Source: a virus
Virus record (IMG/VR): IMGVR_UViG_3300035010_000003
Span: 1 to 28,791 of that record
Direction: 5' to 3' (one strand)
DNA length: 28,791 bases
Positions within the stretch are counted from its first letter, which is position 1. Every line of letters begins with the position of its first letter. The position numbers and the translations under genes are program-made. The notes under the pieces were generated by a model that did not search any database, was not told where the DNA came from, and saw only the letters and a program-made list of their open reading frames with translations. This document shows, in pieces, positions 9,243-16,865 of this stretch.

Positions 9243-9649
9243 CGGACACTCACCTTCACGCTCATGATGGTGTTGGCATAGGTGCCGGTGCTGGTGAGCT
9301 TCACCCGCATAGCCGAGCCGAGCACGCCATCCTTCACGGTGTCGTCAGCCATTGCGCCGTCGCTTGGGGCGAAGGCCGTAGTGACCGGCGTCAGGCCGGA
9401 CAGGTTCACCACCTTGATCGCGCTCGCGGTCGTGAAGGCGAAGCACGCGATGTCCATCCACGTCTGCCCGTCATCGATCGTGACTTGCACCCATGCCTTC
9501 AGGCTGGTGCCACCGGAGCCGTAGGACAGCTTCGCCTCGATGGTCGCGGCGAGGATGCCCTCAAGGTTCTGGATAGGCGTTTGGGCGATGCCCGTGAGCG
9601 CCGTGGTGACGGCGAGGTCGGCAAGGGAATAGTCCCCAGGGTTGAGCAT
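9239..9649 (-). CDS. Hypothetical head module protein
   Basis: The product has 136 residues, starting MLNPGDYSLADLAVTTALTG. The middle reads as a beta-sandwich-like segment (LKAWVQVTIDDGQTWMDIACFAF, split by a DDG turn), and the end as VKLTSTGTYANTIMSVKVSVR. Similar small beta-rich proteins are encoded near capsid genes of HK97-like phages and are often annotated only as hypothetical. The reading frame remains open far upstream of 9649, but that part is a shadow of the connector gene; the ATG at 9649 gives a clean start five bases after the upstream stop. It overlaps the next gene by four bases. A role in head completion or tail adaptation is inferred from position. Confidence 0.75.
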   Translation of the reverse strand: MLNPGDYSLADLAVTTALTGIAQTPIQNLEGILAATIEAKLSYGSGGTSLKAWVQVTIDDGQTWMDIACFAFTTASAIKVVNLSGLTPVTTAFAPSDGAMADDTVKDGVLGSAMRVKLTSTGTYANTIMSVKVSVR

Positions 9650-9654
9650 GGCGG

Positions 9655-10266
9655 TTATCCCAGGTTCACGTTGCGATAGGGCGAGAGAAGGCTTTCCACG
9701 TCCGGCGGAAGGCGCGAGACGGTGCCGCTGAAATAGTCGGTCGAGCCGGCACCCTCGACGGTTTCGCTTCGGATCAGCGGATCGCGGGTGCGGGCGAACC
9801 AGCTTCCCTTCACCAGCGAAAGCGCGGCGCGCTCGATATCGTTGGGCAGGGTCCGGGAGGGCCGGCCGGGCAACACATAGCCCGCGCTGTACTCGACCAC
9901 GATCCGGCCTGAAGGCCAGGACGTGCGACAGCCGCTCGCGTCGATCCTGAAAAGATGTCCGCTGTCTTCGGCCTCGACGTTGGCGATATCTTCCGCCGTG
10001 CCGTTGATGGTCACGGCCGTAATGGCGACGACAGGCCAGCGCGCCAACATGAGCGACTTGCCCGGCTTGTCGGGATAGATGGATTCCCGGACGGTCTCGA
10101 CGGCGAAGACGCGCTTGCACCAGGACCGCACCGCATCGCTGGCCTGATCGATCAGCGTGGCGAGATAGGCATCATCCGCACCGCTCGTCACCTGCAGCTC
10201 GGCCTTTGCCGCCGCGAGCGTCGTGAGCTTCGTCTCGGCTGCCGCCGCAATGGTCGTCAGTGCCAT
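9655..10266 (-). CDS. Head-tail connector protein (HK97 gp6-like)
   Basis: This 203-residue protein would form the ring under the portal that closes the filled head and receives the tail. The N-terminal part (LTTLAAAKAELQVTSGADDAYLATLIDQASDAV, read as three helices) is the gp6-like signature, and a beta-rich body follows with WPVVAITAVTINGT. It is about twice the length of minimal gp6, as in many alphaproteobacterial versions. The ATG at 10266 is chosen for its AGGA ribosome site seven bases upstream; the open frame further upstream overlaps a strong hairpin and is not convincing coding sequence. It begins a sub-block that runs without gaps to the HNH gene. Confidence 0.87.
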   Translation of the reverse strand: MALTTIAAAAETKLTTLAAAKAELQVTSGADDAYLATLIDQASDAVRSWCKRVFAVETVRESIYPDKPGKSLMLARWPVVAITAVTINGTAEDIANVEAEDSGHLFRIDASGCRTSWPSGRIVVEYSAGYVLPGRPSRTLPNDIERAALSLVKGSWFARTRDPLIRSETVEGAGSTDYFSGTVSRLPPDVESLLSPYRNVNLG

Positions 10267-10288
10267 GTTCGATCCTCGAAAAGGGAAG

Positions 10289-10319
10289 CGGCACGGCCAA
10301 CATCCCGCTGGCCGTGCCG
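10289..10319 (-). terminator. Perfect 11-bp hairpin between capsid-block genes
   Basis: The arms CGGCACGGCCA (10289-10299) and TGGCCGTGCCG (10309-10319) pair fully around a 9-nt loop. Read on the minus strand it is followed by CTTCCCTTTT, so it may end or attenuate transcription after the capsid genes, lowering expression of the connector and terminase genes. The surrounding gap (10267-10504) shows no convincing gene. An mRNA-processing or stabilising role is the alternative. Confidence 0.6.
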
Positions 10320-10504
10320 ATGGACTTGCCTTGCCCGGCTGTCCGGTGAGCCCTTGGCCGCGCGAAAGTTCACGGCTGGTGCTCGCGATCTTTGCCACCT
10401 TGAACCCACACTTCGACCGCGCGAGCGGCGGGGCGGCAGGCAGGTGACTTTCCGTTGTTGGACCGACCGCAAGGTGCCCTCAATGAACGCCGCCCCTGAA
10501 GCCA

Positions 10505-10894
10505 CTACGCGACGGGCGCGGTGAGCGGATGGCCCTTCACGGCGACGGCGCCAGCGGCGATAGACGTGCCGCTGTTCTTCGTCGCCACGATGCGGGCGTA
10601 TCGCTTGCTGCCGATGTAGCCGACCTTGAAGCTGCCATCGGCCGTCAGGGGATTGACCAGCGTCGAGCCGATCACCGTTGCAGCCGGCGCGGCGGTGAAA
10701 TCGCCGTCCGTCGTGGTGTCGCTTTCCTCGACGGTGACGGTGAAGTTGCCGGAGCTGGCAATCGCGCCGGTGTTGATGACGAACATCACGCTTTCGAAGC
10801 CCAGGAGGTCGATCGCGGTGCCCTTGATGGTTGCCGCCTGCACGGCCGGCGAAAGCGCGAGGGCAACGCCGAGATTGTGAACGAGGTCACGCAT
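10505..10894 (-). CDS. Hypothetical protein after the capsid gene, possible head decoration
   Basis: This 129-residue, Thr/Ala/Gly-rich, beta-strand-rich protein starts MRDLVHNLGVALALSPAVQAATI and contains FTVTVEESDTTTDGDFTA and KRYARIVATKNSGTSIAAGA. The ATG at 10894 has AAGGA eight bases upstream. It is encoded immediately after the major capsid protein, which is where HK97-like phages keep head decoration or minor head proteins. Such proteins bind the outside of the mature capsid. No motif proves the role, so the name is by position and composition. A 238-bp gap with a strong hairpin follows. Confidence 0.72.
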   Translation of the reverse strand: MRDLVHNLGVALALSPAVQAATIKGTAIDLLGFESVMFVINTGAIASSGNFTVTVEESDTTTDGDFTAAPAATVIGSTLVNPLTADGSFKVGYIGSKRYARIVATKNSGTSIAAGAVAVKGHPLTAPVA

Positions 10895-10921
10895 GTTGAT
10901 GATCCTTTCCGCGATCGTCGC

Positions 10922-12106
10922 TTAGGACGTGGCGCACTTGATTTTCTTGATGGCTGCCGGCTGCACCACGGCACCGCCGACGCGGCGGGTGGCGTGGATG
11001 CGGGTGATGCCCTTGGTCGCCAGCAGGTACGGATTGACCAGCACCGACATGTCGAGGCGGTCCACGATGCGATAGCCGGTCGCGATGTCGCCGAAGGCGA
11101 TCGGCGTGGTGCCGCTGCCGACATCATCCATGTCCGGCACCTCGACCACCGGCCGGCCCAGGATCGTTTCGGGCTGTCCGGCCGCATAGGAAGGCTGCCA
11201 GAGATAGACGCCGGTCGTGCCGTCCTTCAGCTTCCTGATCGCCGCCAGCGTCGAGCCGTTCATGAGCCAGGTGCCGCGCGAGCGATACGCCGCCGGCAGG
11301 CTGTACATGTGCGTGATCAGAAGATCGGCCGGCGCGGAACCGAGCGTCGAGGCGTTGCCGGTCGGGGTGTAGCCGACGCCGGATGCGGACAGGATGCCTT
11401 CCGGCGCGAGCGGGCCGATGCCCGACACGAAGGCCAAGCCTTCCTTCTGTCCGAAGTCTTCGGCGAGCGCCATGCGGACTTCAGCTTCGGCGGTGCCGCC
11501 ACTGTCGGCGAGCAACTGGTTGCTGATGTCCACGAAGGTCGAGAGGTTGCGCGCCGGGATGTCCACCTGCCCGAACGGGACGGTGCTTTCCGCCTGATCG
11601 TCGGTTTCGCCTTCCCACTGCGCATTGGTCACGCCGGTGCGGCGCGGATACTTGACGCTGGGCGAAACAATCTGCCGCACGGTCGCCAGCGAACGGATCG
11701 GCGAGAACTCCACCAGGTCGCGGATGAACTCGGTGCTGATCTCTGCCGGGGCGAGGTAGCCGCCCTGCGGGTCGTTGGACACGGTGAGCGCGCGCAGGGA
11801 GACTTCGCCGGCCGCATTGCCCAGGCGCAGGTAGGTGCCGAATGCCTGCCGGCGTTCTGCCGCTTCGGCGTCAGTCGTCTCGGTCCCGTTTCCGGGCCGC
11901 TGGGTGCGAACGTCGATCGCGTCGAGCCGCTGGGTGAGAGACCGCATCTCGGTCGTCACGCGCTCATCGATCGCGGTGCGGTGCTGATCGACGGCAGTGC
12001 GCAGCTCGCCGACAGCCTGCACGGCCGCCGCGATGTCATCGCCGCCTTCGTCGCGGGTTTCGATCGGCTCGGCCGAACGGGTTTCAAGGGGCAGGGTATG
12101 CTTCAT
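10922..12106 (-). CDS. Major capsid protein (HK97 family)
   Basis: This 394-residue protein has an N-terminal scaffolding delta domain predicted as coiled coil (DIAAAVQAVGELRTAVDQHRT and onward to about residue 65), followed by the HK97 fold. Family landmarks are the E-loop/P-domain segments around SNDPQGGYLAPAEISTEFIRDLVEFSPIR, the A-domain part RGTWLMNGSTLAAIRKLKD and the C-terminal DMSVLVNPYLLATKGITRIHATRRVGGAVV. The prohead protease encoded just upstream would remove the delta domain, probably near the Arg-rich segment before residue 110. Start and upstream stop overlap as ATGA. The length is normal, so the element can build its own shell. Capsids smaller than the helper's are expected for a 17-kb genome, but size cannot be read from sequence. 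Confidence 0.95.
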   Translation of the reverse strand: MKHTLPLETRSAEPIETRDEGGDDIAAAVQAVGELRTAVDQHRTAIDERVTTEMRSLTQRLDAIDVRTQRPGNGTETTDAEAAERRQAFGTYLRLGNAAGEVSLRALTVSNDPQGGYLAPAEISTEFIRDLVEFSPIRSLATVRQIVSPSVKYPRRTGVTNAQWEGETDDQAESTVPFGQVDIPARNLSTFVDISNQLLADSGGTAEAEVRMALAEDFGQKEGLAFVSGIGPLAPEGILSASGVGYTPTGNASTLGSAPADLLITHMYSLPAAYRSRGTWLMNGSTLAAIRKLKDGTTGVYLWQPSYAAGQPETILGRPVVEVPDMDDVGSGTTPIAFGDIATGYRIVDRLDMSVLVNPYLLATKGITRIHATRRVGGAVVQPAAIKKIKCATS

Positions 12107-12651
12107 TTCAGGGTTCCTTTTATGGAGAGCGCGGCGCGGCGGGCCGCCTCAATGAATGCCGCGACGCTGGCCTGATCGGCCGCGCCCTTCACACTGGTGA
12201 TCCTCGCCTTCGACGCCGCCGGCAGCGAAACGAGGCTGATCTCGACAAGCTCGATATCGGTGAGCACGCGGCCACCGTTCGGCCCGCGTTCTGCCGATCG
12301 CGCCCGGAAGCCGATCGACAAACCGTTGACGGCACCGGCCTTCAGCAAGGCGAGCGCTTCCGCGCCCTTGGCGGTTTCGGTGACAAGCCTGCCCGCCACC
12401 TTCAGGCCGCGCTCATCCTCGACAAGTTCGGTCCACACGCCGATCGGCTGATTGCTGTCGTGATTCCAGAACATCGACGGCCCGCCGGTGGCCTTGCGCT
12501 CGCGGAGCGTCTTGCGGAAGGCACCGCGTTTCACGGTGTCGCCATAGGAATCCGCTTCGCCGAAGATGCTGGCGTACCCGGTGAAGGTGCCCGCATCGTC
12601 GGTGGCGAACCGGACTTCGGTCGCGGCGAGCGTGATGGTCTCGCGCTTCAT
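12103..12651 (-). CDS. Prohead protease (HK97 family, S78)
   Basis: This 182-residue serine protease matures the capsid by cutting off scaffolding regions. The catalytic residues can be placed: His64 in FWNHDSNQPIG, Ser112 in VNGLSIGFRA and Glu137 in LTDIELVEISLVSLPA. The start (MKRETITLAATEVRFATDDAGTFTGYASIFG) is typical of the family. It overlaps the portal gene upstream and the capsid gene downstream by four bases each (ATGA), so portal, protease and capsid are translationally coupled. All key residues are present; nothing suggests decay. Confidence 0.95.
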   Translation of the reverse strand: MKRETITLAATEVRFATDDAGTFTGYASIFGEADSYGDTVKRGAFRKTLRERKATGGPSMFWNHDSNQPIGVWTELVEDERGLKVAGRLVTETAKGAEALALLKAGAVNGLSIGFRARSAERGPNGGRVLTDIELVEISLVSLPAASKARITSVKGAADQASVAAFIEAARRAALSIKGTLK

Positions 12652-13871
12652 TCCGGCTTCTCCGGTTGCTGGGGAACGGCGGGCGCATCGCCCTGTCCGG
12701 CCTGAAGGATCAATTCATCGCCGCCGTCGATCGGCGGGCGATTGTCGAGCCGGCGGATTTCGTTGCGAGTGAGCCAGGCACCACCGGCAGCCTGCCGATA
12801 GGCCGTGAAGCGCGCCGACAGGTCGCCGCGAAGCAAGTCGTCGAAGACGGCTTCCACGAAGTATTCCCGGCGCTCTTCCGGCGACAGAAGCACCCGCTCC
12901 AAGGCGGACTGCCAGATTTCCGCCCAGGGTATGAGACAGGTCTGAACGAACTGCCGCATAAGCTCTTCGACGTTGCGCCAGGTGGCGCGGTCGAGGTCGC
13001 CGATCAGCGTTCCGGGCACCTTGAAGGCGCGGGCAATTTCCTGAATGACGAAGCGGCGAAGCTCGATGAACTGAAGATCGACGCTCGAAAATTGCAGCGC
13101 CTCGAACTCCATTCCATCTTCAAGGATCATGGTCCGGCCGCTGTTCGCGCCGCCGGCATGGGATGCGTCGAAGCTGTCCTTCAGCCGCTTCAGCACGTCG
13201 TCGCCGAGCGTCTTGCCGTACTTGAAGACGCCACCAGGCCGCGCGCCGTTCGAAAACAGCCGGCCTTGGTGTTCCGTCATCGCCATGTCGATCGCGATGG
13301 CTTCGCGGCACAGATTGATAAGGCAGACGATCCGGTTGCCGATCGTGCCGGGCGTCGGGACATAGAGCACGTCGCGCCAGTCGAGCACGCGCTCGACGCC
13401 GTTCTCCCGCACCTTGAAGCGCGGTTCCGGGCCTGTCGTGTCGCGGGTGACGGAACGCGGGTCGAGGCGATGGATTTCGCGGGCCTGCCCGTTGACGCGG
13501 ATCACCAGGCCATAGGCTGCACCGTGCAGCAGGGCGTCGAGCTGCATGGCGGTGCGGGTCTCCACACCACCGGCCCAGGGGCACCAGTCACCGGCGAGGA
13601 TTTGCGCGGCGGGATGCGTGCCGTCGCGTTCGCGAGCGCCCCCGGCACCACGACGGAAGAGATGGAACGGCAGGCTGCCCATGCTTTCGGAAATGGCGCG
13701 GCATGACGCCAGCGTGGTCGGACTGCGCAACGCGGTATCAGCCGACACCGATATGCCGGCAGCGGTCGGAACGGAGCCGAACAACGCAAGAAGCTCCGGC
13801 GAGGGGTTCGCCAGAGTGCTCTTCGTTTCGATGCCGAGTAGCCGCTTCAGTCCTTCAAGCATTTCTTCCAC
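12648..13871 (-). CDS. Phage portal protein (HK97 family)
   Basis: This 407-residue protein would form the dodecameric ring at the capsid vertex through which DNA enters and to which the connector binds. Family landmarks are SCRAISESMGSLPFHLFRR, the wing segment REIHRLDPRSVTRD, and the C-terminal crown-like part (NEIRRLDNRPPIDGGDELI). The GTG at 13871 is the first start in frame, and an ATG lies three codons later; ribosome sites do not settle which is used. It is the first gene of the head operon and is preceded by the candidate promoter at 13940-13968. Confidence 0.94.
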   Translation of the reverse strand: MEEMLEGLKRLLGIETKSTLANPSPELLALFGSVPTAAGISVSADTALRSPTTLASCRAISESMGSLPFHLFRRGAGGARERDGTHPAAQILAGDWCPWAGGVETRTAMQLDALLHGAAYGLVIRVNGQAREIHRLDPRSVTRDTTGPEPRFKVRENGVERVLDWRDVLYVPTPGTIGNRIVCLINLCREAIAIDMAMTEHQGRLFSNGARPGGVFKYGKTLGDDVLKRLKDSFDASHAGGANSGRTMILEDGMEFEALQFSSVDLQFIELRRFVIQEIARAFKVPGTLIGDLDRATWRNVEELMRQFVQTCLIPWAEIWQSALERVLLSPEERREYFVEAVFDDLLRGDLSARFTAYRQAAGGAWLTRNEIRRLDNRPPIDGGDELILQAGQGDAPAVPQQPEKPE

Positions 13872-13939
13872 GCGCAGTTCATGCGGGGAAGAATCAGGCC
13901 AAACCGATGCCCGTGGAAGGAATTTCGGCCAATGACCGC

Positions 13940-13968
13940 AATCTAGAAGTGCTGGAAAATGCTCGCAA
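13940..13968 (-). promoter_or_regulatory. Candidate promoter of the head operon
   Basis: Read on the minus strand: -35 TTGCGA (13968-13963), a 17-bp spacer, -10 TAGATT (13945-13940), about 70 bases before the portal start. The stretch is visibly AT-richer than its surroundings. A palindrome, GCAAAT-6-ATTTGC (13965-13982), overlaps the -35 and could be the operator that keeps the head genes silent until helper infection. Confidence 0.5.
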
Positions 13969-13989
13969 ATTCAGGGATTTGCGCGCTTG

Positions 13990-14292
13990 TTACGCTGCCC
14001 TTGCTCGGCTGCCGAAGACTTCGGCCCAGGCCAGCGATTCGGCATCTTGCCGAGACATGCCGCCGTCATATTCCATGATCGCAGCGCGCTCTTCGAATGC
14101 GTCGATCAGGTCGCTTTCATGCACGGTGACGCTGTTTGGCAGTGCTACAGGTGCTACAAGTGCTACACGACTGTTTTCATTGGTGTTTTCCTGTAGCACC
14201 TGCCCAGGTGCTACGGTGCTACAGGTGCTACAAGCCGGTGATACAACACCGACGCGGCTGGCGAAGGCGGCGAAGCGGGACAGGTCAGGCAT
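13990..14292 (-). CDS. Small protein carrying an iteron array in its coding sequence
   Basis: The product is about 100 residues from the ATG at 14292, which overlaps the stop of the helicase gene by eight bases (ATGCCTGA). The N terminus is MPDLSRFAAFASRVGVV. The middle (CSTCSTVAPGQVL, then VALVAPVALP) is simply the translation of the 9-bp DNA repeats and is low complexity. The C terminus (EERAAIMEYDGGMSRQDAESLAWAEV) is a motif I know from small proteins encoded near primase-helicase genes in alphaproteobacterial mobile elements. Function is unknown. The DNA under this gene may matter more than the protein, because it holds one of the two iteron clusters. Confidence 0.7.
   Translation of the reverse strand: MPDLSRFAAFASRVGVVSPACSTCSTVAPGQVLQENTNENSRVALVAPVALPNSVTVHESDLIDAFEERAAIMEYDGGMSRQDAESLAWAEVFGSRARAA
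14142..14248. repeat. Iteron cluster 1 (9-bp TGTAGCACC family), candidate replication site
   Basis: Perfect GTGCTAC cores start at 14142, 14151, 14160, 14208, 14216 and 14225. An inverted core lies at 14193-14199 and a variant GTGATAC at 14238. The first three are head-to-tail at 9-bp spacing. The inverted copy and the next direct copy form a 10-bp perfect palindrome (14193-14202 with 14205-14214). A T-rich 22-nt stretch (14169-14190) separates the triplet from the palindrome. One isolated copy lies outside at 14326-14334. On the minus strand the layout matches cluster 2. Confidence 0.85.
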
Positions 14293-15622
14293 GGGCTTCG
14301 TCGCCAAAGATGCCGGACGTGACGATGTAGCACCGGACAGGGTTCGGGAAGCCGGGCACCCGCTGGAAGTTCTGAAGCTTGCCGTTGCCGCCGGACTTGA
14401 TCATGCCGCGCGTGGCGAGCGACTTCGCCACCGTCACGGCATCCATGCCGGCGCACACCTCGCCGCGCCAGACTTCGGGCAACACCAGGTATTCGATGCC
14501 GCCGCTTTCGTCTCGACGGCGGAAGCCGGCCCGGTTCTGGATTCGCACGTCGATCGGCGTCCCCATGCCGTCGCGATGGATCAGGTCGCCCATCGGCTCG
14601 AAACGGGAATTGCCGTGCAGCTCAATGAACCGGCGCACGGCCGACACCGCCTCGCGCTCTTCCGCCGGCTCGACACCACCGCGCAACTGCAACCAGTCGC
14701 GGAAGCAACGTGCTGCCGCCTTGGTCGCCTCGCCCGGTTCCCAGGGCAGAACGCCGAAGGCCGTCGCCATCTCGCCACCGGCAGCGACAAGGCCGAAGCG
14801 GGTCGCAACACGGCTCACCTGTCCATCGGCACCGGCTGGCGTGTGCTCTGCCATGAACTCGTCGCGGTAGCCGTTGACGGTCGGGGCGATGGCGTCGAAG
14901 TCCTTCACCAGCACCCGCATGAACGCGCGCCATGCCTCGCCGTAGTGCTCGCCGGAAGTCATCTTCAAGTGCCGGGCGAAGGCGTCGGCCGAAGGGAAGC
15001 CGTGCAGGTTTTCGAAGATCCCCATGCCCGCGCCGGCATCGGCGGCGATGTCCACGATCCGCACTTCCTGCCCGGCAGCGATACGCCGGCCGCGTCCGTC
15101 TTCGGCGATCTTGTCGGCGAGGCTGATCTCGCCGCTCGATAGGAAGAGCAAGCGCCACTCGGCGGAAGGCCGCGTCTCCCCCGATCGGCCGGCCCGCGTC
15201 TTGCCCTGCCCATTGGCGAGCATGTAGGCAATCTGCCCGGCGTCCCTGCCATCCACCTGCCCGATCTCGTCCAGGCACAAGAGCGCATCGCAGTGCAGCG
15301 CCGCGATGCCTTCCAAGCCGTTCGACGTGGCGCGCCAGGTGCGGATGAAACCGCGAATACCGCCACCGCCCCAGGCCGAACCGGCGACGTGCAGCGCCGT
15401 CGTCTTGCCGGTCGAGGAACCACCGCGGAAGTGGAAGCCACCGGATTCGGAGCCGGTCGGATGGAGCAACGGCGCGGCGAACGCGGTGGACAGCGCCAAG
15501 CCGAGCCGGGAGTTGCCGACAGCATATCGGGCAACGTGTTCCTGCCAGCTCGCGACGGTGCCGCGCTGGCGATAGGCGTGATCGATCGCGCCGGTGTGCT
15601 GAAGGATATAGCGCTCACCCAT
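14285..15622 (-). CDS. DUF927 helicase/ATPase part of the element's replication protein
   Basis: This 445-residue protein starts MGERYILQHTGAIDHAYRQRGT, which is the middle of the DUF927 domain in fused homologues. Walker A is GGSSTGKTT (residues 67-75) and Walker B LLCLDE (114-119). It would unwind DNA at the element's origin, as the ATPase half of P4-alpha-like primase-helicases does. The C-terminal third (from about residue 340, YLVLPEVWRGEVCAG onward) resembles a winged-helix tail and could be the iteron-binding part. The ATG overlaps the previous stop in ATGGGTGA and has GGAGAG four bases upstream, so separate translation is feasible. Removing one base from the GGG at 15618-15620 would fuse it in frame with the TOPRIM protein. 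Confidence 0.88.
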   Translation of the reverse strand: MGERYILQHTGAIDHAYRQRGTVASWQEHVARYAVGNSRLGLALSTAFAAPLLHPTGSESGGFHFRGGSSTGKTTALHVAGSAWGGGGIRGFIRTWRATSNGLEGIAALHCDALLCLDEIGQVDGRDAGQIAYMLANGQGKTRAGRSGETRPSAEWRLLFLSSGEISLADKIAEDGRGRRIAAGQEVRIVDIAADAGAGMGIFENLHGFPSADAFARHLKMTSGEHYGEAWRAFMRVLVKDFDAIAPTVNGYRDEFMAEHTPAGADGQVSRVATRFGLVAAGGEMATAFGVLPWEPGEATKAAARCFRDWLQLRGGVEPAEEREAVSAVRRFIELHGNSRFEPMGDLIHRDGMGTPIDVRIQNRAGFRRRDESGGIEYLVLPEVWRGEVCAGMDAVTVAKSLATRGMIKSGGNGKLQNFQRVPGFPNPVRCYIVTSGIFGDEAHA

Positions 15623-16865
15623 TGGTCTCTCCGAAGTTTTCGTTCAAGCCGATGTAGAAGCGGCTCTGCCAGCCGATGCGGCTCACGCATCGCGCCTTCT
15701 GATCGGGGCGAGCCGTCGAGATGTATTCGTGCAGCGCTTCCTTCGCGAAGCGGCTGGGCGCGATCTCGACGCCAAGGGACAGGAGCCTTTCGCGATACGT
15801 GGTGCCGTCGCCGGCCAACATGGACATGGGCATGGCCCATTCCTTCACGCGGCCGTCGCGGTCGGTGATCCGAAGCAACCGGCCCCATTCCTCGCCGTCG
15901 CCGCTGCGGGTCTCGGCACCCACCTCCAAGAGCGAACAGAACCACTTCCATTCGACGGTGACGGTGCCGGTCTCTTTGTCCACGCGCTCGATGCGCTTCT
16001 CGACGCCGTTGGTGATGATGCGGAACGGCCAGCGTGTCAGCTCTTCCGGCTCGCCGGCCTCGACGCGGCGAAGCGTCTCGCGCTCTTCGGCATCGCGATA
16101 GGGCGGCAGGAAGGCCGGGTCGCTCTTCAGCGCGGCGACGGCATCGGCGGTCCATCCGTCATCGATCGCGTCGGCGATATCCCAGCCCTTCGGAATGATG
16201 CCGTCGCGAAGGTGCTTCCCGCCTTCCTTCCACACCCATGAGCCGAGCCGATCGGGCGGAAGATGCAGGACGGCCGTCGCGCCGGCAGCGCGGACCAGTT
16301 CGCACACCTTGTCGCCGAATTGCTGCCCGGCTTCGTCATTGTCGGTGGCGATGATCACGGTGCGGCCGGCGACTGGCGTCCAGTCGGCCTTATGCGGCGA
16401 CTTCGCGCCATGCGGCGGCGTGGTCGCTACCATGTCGGGGAAGAGGATCGCGGCAGCGTCGGCGGACTTCTCTCCCTCGGCGACGATCAGCACCGCGTCG
16501 AGGCGCGCGGTGATATCCGGCAGGCTGTAGAGCGGACGCGGGCCGGCGATGCCCTTGGCGCGCCAGGCGCGGCGTCCCTTGCCGATATCGCAGAACGTCA
16601 GCGGCAGGATGTCCTTCGCCGGCTTGCCGTCGCCGTCGAGGAAGTCGAAGCGCGCCACGGTGAACATGAGCTGGTCGAGCGCATCGGTGTAGCGCCACAC
16701 CTTCGACGGCGCGCCATGCTTCGGGTGCCGGTAGGTTTCTGGCGACGGGGCATCGGTCGGCACCGGCACGATCGGCAACTTGTCGGCAGGCTGGGCAGTC
16801 GTGGCATCCACGGCCGCGATCTCATCGGGCGACAGCGGTGCGAACATTGCGGTGCCGTGCATCAT
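15615..16865 (-). CDS. TOPRIM primase-like protein with N-terminal part of DUF927
   Basis: This 416-residue protein has an Asp/Glu TOPRIM core: VLIVAEGEKSADAAA (Glu130, Glu132) and TVIIATDNDEAGQQF (Asp175, Asp177), as in DnaG-like and phage primases. From about residue 300 it enters DUF927 (WAMPMSMLAGDGTTYRERLLSLG, then ARCVSRIGW) and stops at NENFGETNG. The ATG at 16865 overlaps the upstream stop as ATGA; the open frame further upstream is a shadow. It would synthesise primers, or organise priming, at the element's origin together with its two neighbours. The zinc-binding module normally fused at the N terminus is encoded by the gene upstream and the ATPase half by the gene downstream. Confidence 0.88.
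   Translation of the reverse strand: MMHGTAMFAPLSPDEIAAVDATTAQPADKLPIVPVPTDAPSPETYRHPKHGAPSKVWRYTDALDQLMFTVARFDFLDGDGKPAKDILPLTFCDIGKGRRAWRAKGIAGPRPLYSLPDITARLDAVLIVAEGEKSADAAAILFPDMVATTPPHGAKSPHKADWTPVAGRTVIIATDNDEAGQQFGDKVCELVRAAGATAVLHLPPDRLGSWVWKEGGKHLRDGIIPKGWDIADAIDDGWTADAVAALKSDPAFLPPYRDAEERETLRRVEAGEPEELTRWPFRIITNGVEKRIERVDKETGTVTVEWKWFCSLLEVGAETRSGDGEEWGRLLRITDRDGRVKEWAMPMSMLAGDGTTYRERLLSLGVEIAPSRFAKEALHEYISTARPDQKARCVSRIGWQSRFYIGLNENFGETNG

Noticed and set aside
10257-10505. A small gene between the connector and the decoration-like gene (82 codons, minus strand)
   Set aside because: The frame runs through the perfect hairpin, overlaps both neighbours and gives an Arg/Ser-rich product with no ribosome site.
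10529-12175. A 548-codon plus-strand frame opposite the capsid gene
   Set aside because: It is an antisense shadow with His/Arg/Asp-rich composition that spans several real genes.
6231-13871. A gene transfer agent head cluster
   Set aside because: Gene transfer agents of alphaproteobacteria carry tail genes in the same cluster and lack an integrase and attachment repeats.
14142-14248. A CRISPR array
   Set aside because: The units are 9 bp, often directly adjacent, without unique spacers of regular length and without cas genes.
13703-15142. A 479-codon plus-strand frame across the iteron region
   Set aside because: It crosses three minus-strand genes and the head-operon promoter with no coherent protein features.
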